Of a DNA stretch of 64,000 nucleotides, positions 38,458 to 47,341 are shown one piece after another; positions within the stretch are counted from its first letter, which is position 1; each line of letters starts with the position of its first letter. The notes under the pieces are model-generated. The model searched no databases. It worked only from the letters and a program-made list of their open reading frames with translations, and was not told the DNA's origin. Origin of the DNA: Candidatus Anaerobutyricum avicola (GTDB taxonomy: Bacteria > Bacillota > Clostridia > Lachnospirales > Lachnospiraceae); NCBI GenBank assembly GCA_019113845.1, contig DXGQ01000017.1:68608-132607 (forward strand), written 5' to 3'. A program made the position numbers and the translations under genes.

Positions 38458-39981
38458 ATGGAAGCAAGATACAACAGAGAGCAGAAGATCAAAGGCAGGC
38501 TGCAGAAGGATTTTGATAAAGATTATGCATTTTTTGAAAAGGCGCTGGAAAGAAGCGGCGACATGGTAAAAAATGTATTCTATGCGGGCGACGAGAAGAC
38601 GAGAGCGGTGGTCATCTATGTGGATGGTCTGACGGACTCGCAGACGCTGCAGGATTTTGTCATCCGTCCTCTGCAGGAAACGGATCTGTCAGAGCAAAAG
38701 GAGCGACTTTCCTTCGTGGAAAATCATGTGCTCGAGACGGTGGACTGGAAGGATGTGGAGACATACGAGGATGCGCTGACAGATATTTTATCCGGCAATT
38801 CTCTTCTTCTTGTGGAGGGCTGCGAGAAGGCAATCTCTTTGTCCACAAAAAATTTTCCGACCCGGGGCGTCGGAGAGACCACGCAGGAGATGGTCCTGCG
38901 CGGGCCGAAGGACAGTTTCACTGAGAGTTTCCGCACCAACACGGCGCTGATTCGTCGGCGCATCCGCGATCCACGCCTCAAAATGGAACACACAAAAGTG
39001 GGGGAACGCTCGAAAACAGACATCGCCATCTGTTATGTGGAAGATCTGGTGGAGCCGGATCTCCTTGCCCGGGTAAAGGAGAAGATCGGGGCGATCAGTC
39101 TTGATGGAATCTTCGACGGAGGAATGGTGGAACAGTTGATGGAAAAAAATCCATGGACGCCGTTTCCGCAATTTCAGTACACGGAAAGGCCGGACAAGGC
39201 AGCCAGCGGTCTGCTGGAGGGACGGATCGTGCTGGTGGTCGATAATTCTCCGGGGGTACTGCTGCTGCCGGTGACTTACGGGATGTTCTTTCAGTCGGGA
39301 GATGATTATTACACCCGCTCGCTGGCTGCCTCCTTTGCCAGAGTCCTGCGCTTCGCAGCAGCGATTTTTGCCGTCGGATTTCCAGGACTTTATGTGGCGG
39401 TCGCGGGCTTTCACACGGAGATGCTTCCCACCGCTTTTCTGCTTTCGGTGGCGCAGGCGAGGACGGGGATCGTCATTCCCATCGTCCTCGAGGTGCTTCT
39501 CATGGAGTTTCAGTTTGAACTGCTGCGGGAGGCGGGCATCCATATCCCCGGCCAGCTGGGCGGCACCATCGGGATCGTCGGCGGTCTCATCGTCGGGCAG
39601 GCGGCGGTGGATGCCGGGCTGGTCAGCACCATTGTGGTCATTGTGGTATCCTTCACAGCCATCGCTTCCTTTGTCGTACCCAGCGAAGCGTTCGGAGCAG
39701 TCTTCCGGCTGCTGAAGTTTCTGTTTATCCTCGTGGCAGCTGTCTGGGGGATCTACGGCTACCTGCTTCTGTTTGCGGCGCTGCTGTTTCATCTGGCGCA
39801 GCTGGAATCCTTCGGCGTGCCGTATATGCTGCCGTCCGTCTGCGGCGGACATCTGGATTACGACACCAGACAGGATGAGTATGTACGTTATCCGCTCCGC
39901 TACATGAAAAAGCGTCCCCTGTTTACGAGAGTGGGACGGAGAGTGCGGAGAAGACAGAGTGAAAGGAGGAGAGAGCATTGA
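38458..39981 (+). CDS. Spore germination protein GerA/GerKA family
   Basis: VVIYVDGLTDSQTLQDFVIRPL, RGPKDSFTESFRTNTALIRRRIRDPRLKMEHTKVGERSKTDIAICYVEDL, FPQFQYTERPDKAASGLLEGRIVLVVDNSPGVLLLPVTY. Confidence 0.95.
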   Translation: MEARYNREQKIKGRLQKDFDKDYAFFEKALERSGDMVKNVFYAGDEKTRAVVIYVDGLTDSQTLQDFVIRPLQETDLSEQKERLSFVENHVLETVDWKDVETYEDALTDILSGNSLLLVEGCEKAISLSTKNFPTRGVGETTQEMVLRGPKDSFTESFRTNTALIRRRIRDPRLKMEHTKVGERSKTDIAICYVEDLVEPDLLARVKEKIGAISLDGIFDGGMVEQLMEKNPWTPFPQFQYTERPDKAASGLLEGRIVLVVDNSPGVLLLPVTYGMFFQSGDDYYTRSLAASFARVLRFAAAIFAVGFPGLYVAVAGFHTEMLPTAFLLSVAQARTGIVIPIVLEVLLMEFQFELLREAGIHIPGQLGGTIGIVGGLIVGQAAVDAGLVSTIVVIVVSFTAIASFVVPSEAFGAVFRLLKFLFILVAAVWGIYGYLLLFAALLFHLAQLESFGVPYMLPSVCGGHLDYDTRQDEYVRYPLRYMKKRPLFTRVGRRVRRRQSERRREH

Positions 39982-41912
39982 ATGAAAGCAAGATCTCAAA
40001 ACGACAGCTTACGAGAATGATATATATCGAAGGAGTCGGCGCGTCCGGTCTCACATTTCCTGCGGCAGCTGCCCTGCACAGCAATTCGGAGGGTTTCTTT
40101 CCTCTGTTGTTGTATGCCCTGCTTCTGCCGTTGTTTGTCGGCTGGCTGCTCTTTCTCATCCACCGTCTGGAGAGGAGAAATCCGGCGGGCATGTGCGCCG
40201 GCTACGGTTTTGTCCTCAGCAGATGGATGGGCATCCTCTATATGATCCGTCTGTTTATCAATGCGCTGGCTCTCTTTTACTTCTTCGGACTGTCCATCCA
40301 GAAAATCTACATGCCGGACGCCAGCCTGCTCATGATCCTTCTGCCTTTTGCCCTGCTGCTCTGGTACTGTACCCAGACAACTCTGCAAAAACGTGCCCGT
40401 TTTCTGGAACTGCTGTTTCCGTGGGTGATGGCGCTGTTTGTGATTCTGGTGTTCTTTGCGATTCTCGGCCTGGAAGGGAAGGTCCATCTGCCGGAGTTGC
40501 AGGATGACATTTCCACAGTGCTTGGTAACGGATATCTTCTGCTTCTGTGTTCCACACCATTGGAATTTCTGCTGTTTTTGGTCCCGGCGGTGACGAAAGA
40601 TATCTGGGAGAGGCAAAGTCCGCGGGAATTGGCGGATGAGGGCGGCACGATCTCTGTCACCGAGAAGTGTCAGGAGGGGCAATCCGGGGGAAATTGCGTG
40701 GTCCCGGATGATCACTGGTGGAGAAAACGGAGACGCTTTGTCTGGCAGGCGGTGGCGGGTGTTCTTCTCTGGAATGTGCTGCTCTGGTTTGTGACCATCG
40801 AAAATCTGGGCGGAGAGATCACGGCGTCCTCTCCCTGGCCGGTCATAAAAGTCATGCAGCTCATCCGTCTTCCCGGTGGTTTTCTGGAACGGTTTGATAT
40901 CCTGCTGGCGGTTTTCTGGATCCTCTGTCTGGTGGGGGTGCTCAGCGGTTACCTTTATTACGGCAGAAAAATCGGCGAGGAAATCTTTGGCGGACGTGTC
41001 CTCGACGGGCGGACACTGCGGCTGCGGGTGTCCGTTATCACCGGCGTGGTGGCTGTCCTTCTGCTGGTTTTTTCCTGCCTGCTGGCAAAGAGACCGGACA
41101 CGCAGCTCCTCTACGGATTTCTTTTTTATAAAAAATGGATAGACTTTCCGCTGCTTATCCTTCTTCCTCTGCTGGCAATCTTCTTTCATACGGGGAATCG
41201 CAGAAAGCGGGAGGAAAATCGTTCCGGCAGGCGGGGCGGCCGGGCTGCGGCGTTTCTCGCTGTATTTGCGGCAGCGGGAATGCTCTCCGGCTGCGCTCAT
41301 CAGGCGGATGTGGAGGAGAAGAGTTATGTGCTCTCCCTCTATGTGGAGGAAAATGGAACGGATTATGAATACTGGCTCTTTACAGCAGACCTGGCCGATA
41401 TGAAATCACAGGAGGACAGTATTCCGTGCAGCACCATCCATTTTACGGCGAAGGATATGAAGACCATGGAAGAAAAATACGCGAAGACCGAATCGGGCAT
41501 TCTGGAATGGAACCATATCGATACCATCTTCCTGGGCCCGGATCTGGCACAAAATCCGGAGCGCCTTGACACATTTTTGAGAGAATGGGAAGCCTCCTGG
41601 CAGAAATCCCCGGATGTCCTGCTGTCCGTCTGCCTGCAGCAGCCGGAGGAACTCCTCGATATCAAAAACATCCCCGACGGCGCCGCCGGGCAGGAGGTGA
41701 ACCGGATCGTGGAGCGGGCGGAAAAGGGAGAGAAGCGGGTATTTGGATGGAACCTCTCAGAGGCCGGGGATGAGACCGGCGGAATCTCCTGCCGCACCCC
41801 CATCGAAGTGCTGAAGGCAAAGGCGCAGGGAGAGCGGGACATTTACCTCTGCCAGACCCGGGTGCTGTGGAAGCGGCTGGTGGTGAAGCAGGGATACCGG
41901 CTGCCGGGGTGA
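39978..41912 (+). CDS. Fused spore germination permease (GerAB-like) and GerAC-like lipoprotein segment
   Basis: N-terminal multi-TM APC-type permease (ISKRQLTRMIYIEGVGASGLTFPAAAA); after a basic linker a second signal-like helix RRGGRAAAFLAVFAAAGMLSGC|AHQADVEEKSYVLSLYVEE with lipobox; continuous ORF, ATGA overlap with gerA. Confidence 0.8.
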   Translation: MNESKISKRQLTRMIYIEGVGASGLTFPAAAALHSNSEGFFPLLLYALLLPLFVGWLLFLIHRLERRNPAGMCAGYGFVLSRWMGILYMIRLFINALALFYFFGLSIQKIYMPDASLLMILLPFALLLWYCTQTTLQKRARFLELLFPWVMALFVILVFFAILGLEGKVHLPELQDDISTVLGNGYLLLLCSTPLEFLLFLVPAVTKDIWERQSPRELADEGGTISVTEKCQEGQSGGNCVVPDDHWWRKRRRFVWQAVAGVLLWNVLLWFVTIENLGGEITASSPWPVIKVMQLIRLPGGFLERFDILLAVFWILCLVGVLSGYLYYGRKIGEEIFGGRVLDGRTLRLRVSVITGVVAVLLLVFSCLLAKRPDTQLLYGFLFYKKWIDFPLLILLPLLAIFFHTGNRRKREENRSGRRGGRAAAFLAVFAAAGMLSGCAHQADVEEKSYVLSLYVEENGTDYEYWLFTADLADMKSQEDSIPCSTIHFTAKDMKTMEEKYAKTESGILEWNHIDTIFLGPDLAQNPERLDTFLREWEASWQKSPDVLLSVCLQQPEELLDIKNIPDGAAGQEVNRIVERAEKGEKRVFGWNLSEAGDETGGISCRTPIEVLKAKAQGERDIYLCQTRVLWKRLVVKQGYRLPG

Positions 41913-41984
41913 GGGAAGGGCAGGAGTCGAAGCTAGTGTACTGCCCCCTGTTTAATTTTCTCCCATCCTGTCTATCCTTATGAT

Positions 41985-42689
41985 ATGAATGCGAAATATT
42001 ATCAGAAGGATCAGAAAAATAAATCAGTCGGCATTGTCCGGGTCGCTGCGGTGGTGTTGATTTTGCTGTCGGCGGGGTTGCTGTATCAGATGTATGTGGA
42101 GACCCATTTTCAGATCTATGATTCCGCGCTGCGGTTCCATGTGCGGGCGGCGTCTGACGCGCCGGAAGATCAGAGGCGAAAGCTTCTGGTGCGGGATGCC
42201 GTGCTTTGGGAGATCAGGCCGGAGGCGGATCAGGCGGAGAGTGCCGGGGAGCTGGTGGAGAGGATCGAAGAGATGCTTCCGGAAATCGCGGATGTGGCGG
42301 CCGGTATCCTGCGTGAAGACTACGGTGAGAAGACCGGTGGAAGTGAAGGTGAGAGCGATGGAAGCGGCGGAGCAGATTGCGGCGCATACCGTGTGCGTGC
42401 GGCGGTCGTCCGGGAGCGTTTTCCTCTGCGGCGCTACGGAAACATGCTGTTTCCGGCGGGGGAATATACAGCGCTGCGGGTGGATATCGGAGCGGCCCGG
42501 GGGCATAACTGGTGGTGTGCAATTTACCCGGAACTATGTTATAATGCAGAGGAGTCCTCTTCCCTGTCAGGGAAGGGAAAAAAGGACGTGGAAAGAGATG
42601 TTCCCGGGGAAGAAAGACAGGTGCTTTTCGGGGAAAAAGGACGGTTTCGGATGAAGATTTTCGAGTGGTTTTCCGGATTATGGGAATAA
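41985..42689 (+). CDS. spoIIR: Stage II sporulation protein R
   Basis: SALRFHVRAASDAPEDQRRKLLVRDAVLWEI; C-terminal LRVDIGAARGHNWWCAIYPELCY. Confidence 0.9.
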   Translation: MNAKYYQKDQKNKSVGIVRVAAVVLILLSAGLLYQMYVETHFQIYDSALRFHVRAASDAPEDQRRKLLVRDAVLWEIRPEADQAESAGELVERIEEMLPEIADVAAGILREDYGEKTGGSEGESDGSGGADCGAYRVRAAVVRERFPLRRYGNMLFPAGEYTALRVDIGAARGHNWWCAIYPELCYNAEESSSLSGKGKKDVERDVPGEERQVLFGEKGRFRMKIFEWFSGLWE

Positions 42690-42762
42690 GGGACTGTGTT
42701 GTTGCCATCAATTGGTTTTTCGTGGAGGGGCAGGAAAAGTACAGTGAATCAGAGGACAGAAT

Positions 42763-43812
42763 ATGGGAAAAGTATTATCAAATAATGAGAAGATCCTGTT
42801 CTGCGCGCAGATGGGGATGATCTTAAAAGCGGGTCTGTCTGCCACAGAAGGTATTATGATCATGAAGGAGGATGCCGGGCAGGAGGAGAGTTCCCTGCGG
42901 GCGCTCTATGAGCAGATTCAGAAGAATCTGGAGGAGACCGGTATTTTTTACGACGCGCTGGAGGAGACGGGAGCGTTTCCGGACTATATGATCCAGATGA
43001 TCCGTCTGGGTGAACAGACGGGCAATCTGGATGAGGTCATGGATGGTCTGGCGGCTTACTATGAGCGGGAAGAAAATATGGTGCAGGATATCAAAAGTGC
43101 GGTCACGTACCCGCTGTTGATGCTTGGTATGATGCTCGTCATCTTTCTGGTGATGATCGTGAAGGTGCTGCCGGTCTTTGCTCAGGTGTACGAACAGCTG
43201 GGCGGACAGATGACCGGTATGGCGGCGGTGCTGCTGCGGGCAGGCGAGGGCATCCGGCAGTATTACGGATGGATCCTTCTCGTGCTGATCGCCATTGCCG
43301 GCGGTGTTGTCTGGCTGTTTTGTACGGCGAAGGGAAAGGAGATATTCCGGCGTCTTGCGGGACAGTTTTTCGGAACCCGGCAGATCATGAGCCGGATGCA
43401 GACGGCGCGGTTTGCGTCGGGAATGTCCATGGCGCTTCGCAGCGGCATCGATTATGACGGCGCCTTTCAGATGGTGGATGCGCTGCTGGAGGAGGACGCT
43501 GTGATGAAGAAGAAGCTGGAGAACTGCCGGGAGAGCGTGGGAGAGGGCGAGACTTTTTCCACCGCCGCTGTGCAGTCAGGGCTTCTCACCGGTCTGTACG
43601 GAAGAATGCTTTACATAGCGGAGCGTACCGGAGAGACGGACGGGGCGCTCAGAAAGATCGCCGCGCAGGCGGATGAGGAAGTGACGATGCGGATTCAGAA
43701 TTTTATCTCCGTACTGGAACCGACGCTGGTGGCAGTGCTCTCCGTGCTGGTGGGAGGCGTGCTGCTGTCGGTGATGGTGCCGCTCATGGGCATTCTGTCC
43801 AGCATAGGATAA
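42763..43812 (+). CDS. Type II secretion/type IV pilus F-family inner-membrane protein (PilC/GspF-like)
   Basis: MILKAGLSATEGIMIM, MIRLGEQTGNLDEVMDGLAAYYEREENMVQDIKSAVTYPLLMLGMMLVIFLVMIVKVLPVF. Confidence 0.85.
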   Translation: MGKVLSNNEKILFCAQMGMILKAGLSATEGIMIMKEDAGQEESSLRALYEQIQKNLEETGIFYDALEETGAFPDYMIQMIRLGEQTGNLDEVMDGLAAYYEREENMVQDIKSAVTYPLLMLGMMLVIFLVMIVKVLPVFAQVYEQLGGQMTGMAAVLLRAGEGIRQYYGWILLVLIAIAGGVVWLFCTAKGKEIFRRLAGQFFGTRQIMSRMQTARFASGMSMALRSGIDYDGAFQMVDALLEEDAVMKKKLENCRESVGEGETFSTAAVQSGLLTGLYGRMLYIAERTGETDGALRKIAAQADEEVTMRIQNFISVLEPTLVAVLSVLVGGVLLSVMVPLMGILSSIG

Positions 43813-43833
43813 AAAGAAAGTCGGGAGGAACAG

Positions 43834-44166
43834 ATGGAATCTTATCATGTACGGAAAAAACGTTTTGGGCAGATTGTATTGTCTCTGGGCGTCTTTCTGA
43901 TCTTTATGGCTGTATTTTTGACAGGCATTCAGTCGGTTTCTTCTGTGACGGAGGAGACCGAGATGGAAAATATAGAAAAGGCGGTCGTACAGTCGGCGGT
44001 GCTCTGTTACGGGACGGAAGGGGCATATCCGGAGAGTCTTGCGTATCTCAAAGAGCACTATGGACTGCACTATAACGAGGAGAAATATATTGTAGATTAT
44101 GAGATCATCGCGAAAAATATCCGCCCTCAGGTGAGGGTCGTGCGGCTTTCCGGGGAGGGATCATGA
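43834..44166 (+). CDS. Small membrane protein of pseudopilin-like operon
   Basis: Single N-terminal TM; ATGA-type coupling with the next ORF. Confidence 0.6.
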   Translation: MESYHVRKKRFGQIVLSLGVFLIFMAVFLTGIQSVSSVTEETEMENIEKAVVQSAVLCYGTEGAYPESLAYLKEHYGLHYNEEKYIVDYEIIAKNIRPQVRVVRLSGEGS

Positions 44167-44648
44167 AAAAGAATGGCGGAAGCATCCATACGGTAGATGT
44201 ACTGTTTCCCCTTCTGTTTATTCTTCTGTTTTGTTTCTGCGCACTGCTCGTTGTGCTGCAGGGGGCGAGAATCTATGAGAAGACGGCGGCCGGTCTGGAA
44301 GAAAACTATACGGTTCGGACGGTGGTCTCCTATTTGCAGGAGAAGGTGCGGGAGTGCGGCGATGCCTCTTTGATCTCGGTGCAGGAGATGGAAGGACAGC
44401 AGGTTCTGGTGATTGACAGTGTACACGGAGAGGAAATGTACAGTTCGTATATTTATCTGGAAGATGGCAATCTGAAGGAGTTGTTTGTGAAGAAAGCGGA
44501 TTTTGCCGGGCTGGAAGGCGGGCAGGAGCTGGTGGAACTTGAGTCATTTTCTGTGGACAGACCGGAAAATGATCTGCTGGCGCTTTCTGTGTCGGCAGCC
44601 GGGCAGCAGGAGACAGTTTATATCAGATTACCGGTGAGCGAAGAATGA
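44163..44648 (+). CDS. DUF4860-like pseudopilin-type protein
   Basis: GGSIHTVDVLFPLLFILLFCFCALLVVLQGARIYEK; translationally coupled both sides. Confidence 0.65.
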   Translation: MKKNGGSIHTVDVLFPLLFILLFCFCALLVVLQGARIYEKTAAGLEENYTVRTVVSYLQEKVRECGDASLISVQEMEGQQVLVIDSVHGEEMYSSYIYLEDGNLKELFVKKADFAGLEGGQELVELESFSVDRPENDLLALSVSAAGQQETVYIRLPVSEE

Positions 44649-45220
44649 GAAGACGACAACATTCAAGATCAGGATTATTTTTAATTGAATTAACGATCGC
44701 CATCGCATTTTTTGCGGTGACGGCGGCAGTATTTCTGCAGGCTTTTGCAAAGTCCCACACGATCAGCCGACAGGCGGAGGAATTGTTTCATGCCCAGAGT
44801 ATGGCCTCCTCCGTGGCAGAGGTGCTGAGTGGTATCCCGGCGTCGGGTAGCGGAGAACATACACAGAAGACGGTCTCTTTTTCTGCGGCGTTATCCACGT
44901 ATTTTCCGGAAGCGGAACAGGCAGAGGGGCGGGACGGAGCGCGCATTTACTGTGATGATGACTGGCAGGTCTGCGCTCCGGAAGACGGAGTGTATGTGAC
45001 ATCCGTGTTCTGGGAGCCGGACGGTGATCTGTGGGATGTGAATATCACGGTCGGAGAGGTGCGCTATGGCACAGATCCGGATGAAAAAGATTCCGGCGAT
45101 AAAGAACCGGAAGAAGCGGAAAAAATCGGGACAGCGCAGGAAGAGGGCGGAGAGGCAGACTACATTTATCAGCTTCCACTGCGGTTATACTGTCCGCAGA
45201 CAGGAGGCGAGGTATCATGA
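44645..45220 (+). CDS. Type IV pilin-like (pseudopilin) protein
   Basis: SRSG|LFLIELTIAIAFFAVTAAVF: class III prepilin motif with Glu at +5. Confidence 0.75.
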   Translation: MRRRQHSRSGLFLIELTIAIAFFAVTAAVFLQAFAKSHTISRQAEELFHAQSMASSVAEVLSGIPASGSGEHTQKTVSFSAALSTYFPEAEQAEGRDGARIYCDDDWQVCAPEDGVYVTSVFWEPDGDLWDVNITVGEVRYGTDPDEKDSGDKEPEEAEKIGTAQEEGGEADYIYQLPLRLYCPQTGGEVS

Positions 45221-45648
45221 ATAAGAAAAACATTCCCGTCGTCAATGTGGGCATTTCTCTGCTGATCCTCATTTTTATGACGCTGTCGCTGCTGACGTTT
45301 TCTGTGCTTTCGCTGGAAAATGCGGTGGCGGACCGGCGGCTGTCCCGGAAGATGGCGGAGCACACGAGTAACTACTATGCGGCGGTGAGCCGGGTGCAGG
45401 AACAGCTGGCGGAGCAGATGCGCACGGTTGCGGATGAGGGACTGTCGGCCGGCACACAGTTTTCCTTTGCGCAGGAGGTTTCAGACGGACAGCAGCTGGT
45501 GGTCACGGTAAGGCTGACCGACGATCGGACGGGCGGGGAGAATGCAGACACAGAGGAAACGCCGGCATATACGGTGACGCAGTGGCAGCTGATGTCCGCG
45601 GAGGACTGGGAGGCAGACCGCTCCCTCAATGTCTATCAGGGAGAATGA
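45217..45648 (+). CDS. Membrane-anchored protein of pseudopilin operon
   Basis: N-terminal TM helix, overlaps the upstream gene by 4 nt. Confidence 0.6.
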   Translation: MNKKNIPVVNVGISLLILIFMTLSLLTFSVLSLENAVADRRLSRKMAEHTSNYYAAVSRVQEQLAEQMRTVADEGLSAGTQFSFAQEVSDGQQLVVTVRLTDDRTGGENADTEETPAYTVTQWQLMSAEDWEADRSLNVYQGE

Positions 45649-45708
45649 CAGAAAACAGAGAGTCGGAGAAAATAGAGAATCAAAGTTTGGAAAAAAGGAC
45701 GGTATAGC

Positions 45709-46767
45709 ATGGAATTACGGGAATATCTGGAGAAAGCGACAGCGCAGGGGGCGTCAGATTTGTTTATTGTCGCCGGTCTGCCGCTGACCTGTAAGATCAA
45801 CGGGACGATGGTACATATGAGTGAGGAGCGGGTCATGCCGGAGGAGACGGAACGGCTGATCCGGGATATCTACGCGCTGGTGCCGAATCACAGTATGGAG
45901 AAAGTGGAGAAGAAAGGGGACGATGATTTCTCCTTTTCCATCGCTAATCTGGCGCGGTTTCGGGCCAGCATTTACAAGCAGAGAGGTTCTCTGGCCGCGG
46001 TGATCCGTCTGATCGCCTTTCAGCTGCCGGATCCGGAGGAGCTGGAGATCCCGGCCTCCATCCTGAATCTGGCGGAGTACCGGAAGGGGCTGGTTTTGGT
46101 CACAGGGCCGGCAGGAAGCGGAAAGTCCACCACGCTGGCCTGCCTCATTGATAGGATCAACAGTACGAGAGAGAGTCACATCATCACGTTGGAAGATCCG
46201 CTGGAATTTTTGCACCGGCACAAAAAGAGTATTGTCAGCCAGCGGGAAGTGAGTTCCGACACGGAAAGTTATCAGACTGCACTGCGGGCGGCGCTCCGGC
46301 AGAGTCCGGATGTGATCCTTCTCGGTGAGATGCGGGATTATGAGACGATTCAGATCGCCATGACCGCGGCGGAGACGGGGCATCTCGTTTTTTCCACCCT
46401 CCACACGGTGGGAGCGGCCAATGCGGTGGACCGAATCATTGATGTGTTCCCTCCGAACCAGCAGCGGCAGATCACGGTACAGCTGGCTTCCGTGCTCAAT
46501 GCCGTGGTGTCACAGCAGCTGGTGGGCGGCACGGACGGGCGGAGAATCCCTGCGTTTGAGCTGATGACGGTAAATACCGCCATCAAAAATATGATCCGGG
46601 ACGGAAAGGTTCACCAGATCGACGGTATGATCTATTCCTCGGTGGCGGATAATCTGTTTTCCCTGGATCACTATCTTGCCGGACTGTGCCGGCAGGGAAA
46701 GGTCGCGAAGGAGACCGCCATTGCCAATGCCTCAAATCCTGCCATGTTGAAAAAGAAATTGCAGTAA
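45709..46767 (+). CDS. pilT: PilT-like type IV pilus ATPase
   Basis: GASDLFIVAGLPLTCKINGTM, LVTGPAGSGKSTTLACLIDRIN, LGEMRDYETIQIAMTAAETGHLVFSTLHTVGAANAVDRIIDVFPPNQQ. Confidence 0.92.
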   Translation: MELREYLEKATAQGASDLFIVAGLPLTCKINGTMVHMSEERVMPEETERLIRDIYALVPNHSMEKVEKKGDDDFSFSIANLARFRASIYKQRGSLAAVIRLIAFQLPDPEELEIPASILNLAEYRKGLVLVTGPAGSGKSTTLACLIDRINSTRESHIITLEDPLEFLHRHKKSIVSQREVSSDTESYQTALRAALRQSPDVILLGEMRDYETIQIAMTAAETGHLVFSTLHTVGAANAVDRIIDVFPPNQQRQITVQLASVLNAVVSQQLVGGTDGRRIPAFELMTVNTAIKNMIRDGKVHQIDGMIYSSVADNLFSLDHYLAGLCRQGKVAKETAIANASNPAMLKKKLQ

Positions 46768-46839
46768 GTAATTGCAGTGAGGCCGGATCAGTGCGCCGTA
46801 CTCTCCATGCTCAGACCAGACATATCTGCTATAAAATAT

Positions 46840-46898
46840 CATTACATTTTATATGTACAAAAAATGCACATTTTTATAGAAAACCAGAAAATGTAATG
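46840..46898. repeat. Inverted repeat, 11-bp perfect arms, 37-nt spacer
   Basis: CATTACATTTT ... AAAATGTAATG. Confidence 0.85.
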
Positions 46899-46905
46899 GA
46901 ATTGA

Positions 46906-46934
46906 TTGACAGAGAAAAAATCGCATGTTAGAAT
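46906..46934 (+). promoter_or_regulatory. Putative sigma-A promoter of small exported peptide gene, overlapped by 12-bp palindrome
   Basis: TTGACA - 17 nt - TAGAAT; palindrome TTAGAATTCTAA at 46928-46939. Confidence 0.75.
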
Positions 46935-46984
46935 TCTAATATAAAAACGTTAAAAATGTCTTGGTTGGAAGGGAGATGGAGGAC

Positions 46985-47179
46985 ATGTTTCGGAAATGGT
47001 TCATTGTACCTGCAGTTGGTCTTGTGATGGCGATATGCCTTCTGGGAGGCGCTGTGGGCAGTACAGGGGTGACAGCTACCGCAGGTATTTTTGACAGCTT
47101 TTTTGAGACCTACTGGCAGGAAGACGGACCGGAAGATGGCAATCTGGAAGAGGTTGTCGGCGAGTTCGTTCCGATGTAG
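46985..47179 (+). CDS. Small exported protein (about 64 aa), unknown function
   Basis: MFRKWFIVPAVGLVMAICLLGGAVGSTGVTATA|GIFDSFFETYWQEDGPEDGNLEEVVGEFVPM; promoter and terminator flank it; start may be 46976. Confidence 0.65.
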   Translation: MFRKWFIVPAVGLVMAICLLGGAVGSTGVTATAGIFDSFFETYWQEDGPEDGNLEEVVGEFVPM

Positions 47180-47183
47180 GGGA

Positions 47184-47235
47184 AGAGAGGCCGGAGAGCC
47201 GGGGATATACCCGGTGTCTCCGGTCTTTTTGTTTC
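47184..47235 (+). terminator. Intrinsic terminator
   Basis: GAGGCCGGAGAGCCGGGGATATACCCGGTGTCTCCGGTC-TTTTTGTTT. Confidence 0.85.
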
Positions 47236-47341
47236 ATAAATGCAAAAATGAAAGAATACTGCATGGTGTTCAAAGTGAGCGGAATATGATATAGTATTGC
47301 AGAAATGAAAAAAGCAAATGCGAAGAAAGGAACAAGGAAGC

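Noticed and set aside
38788-41300. Long minus-strand ORFs (403 and 434 aa) opposite gerA and gerAB
   Set aside because: Antisense shadows of well-supported germination genes; biased composition with no recognisable domains.
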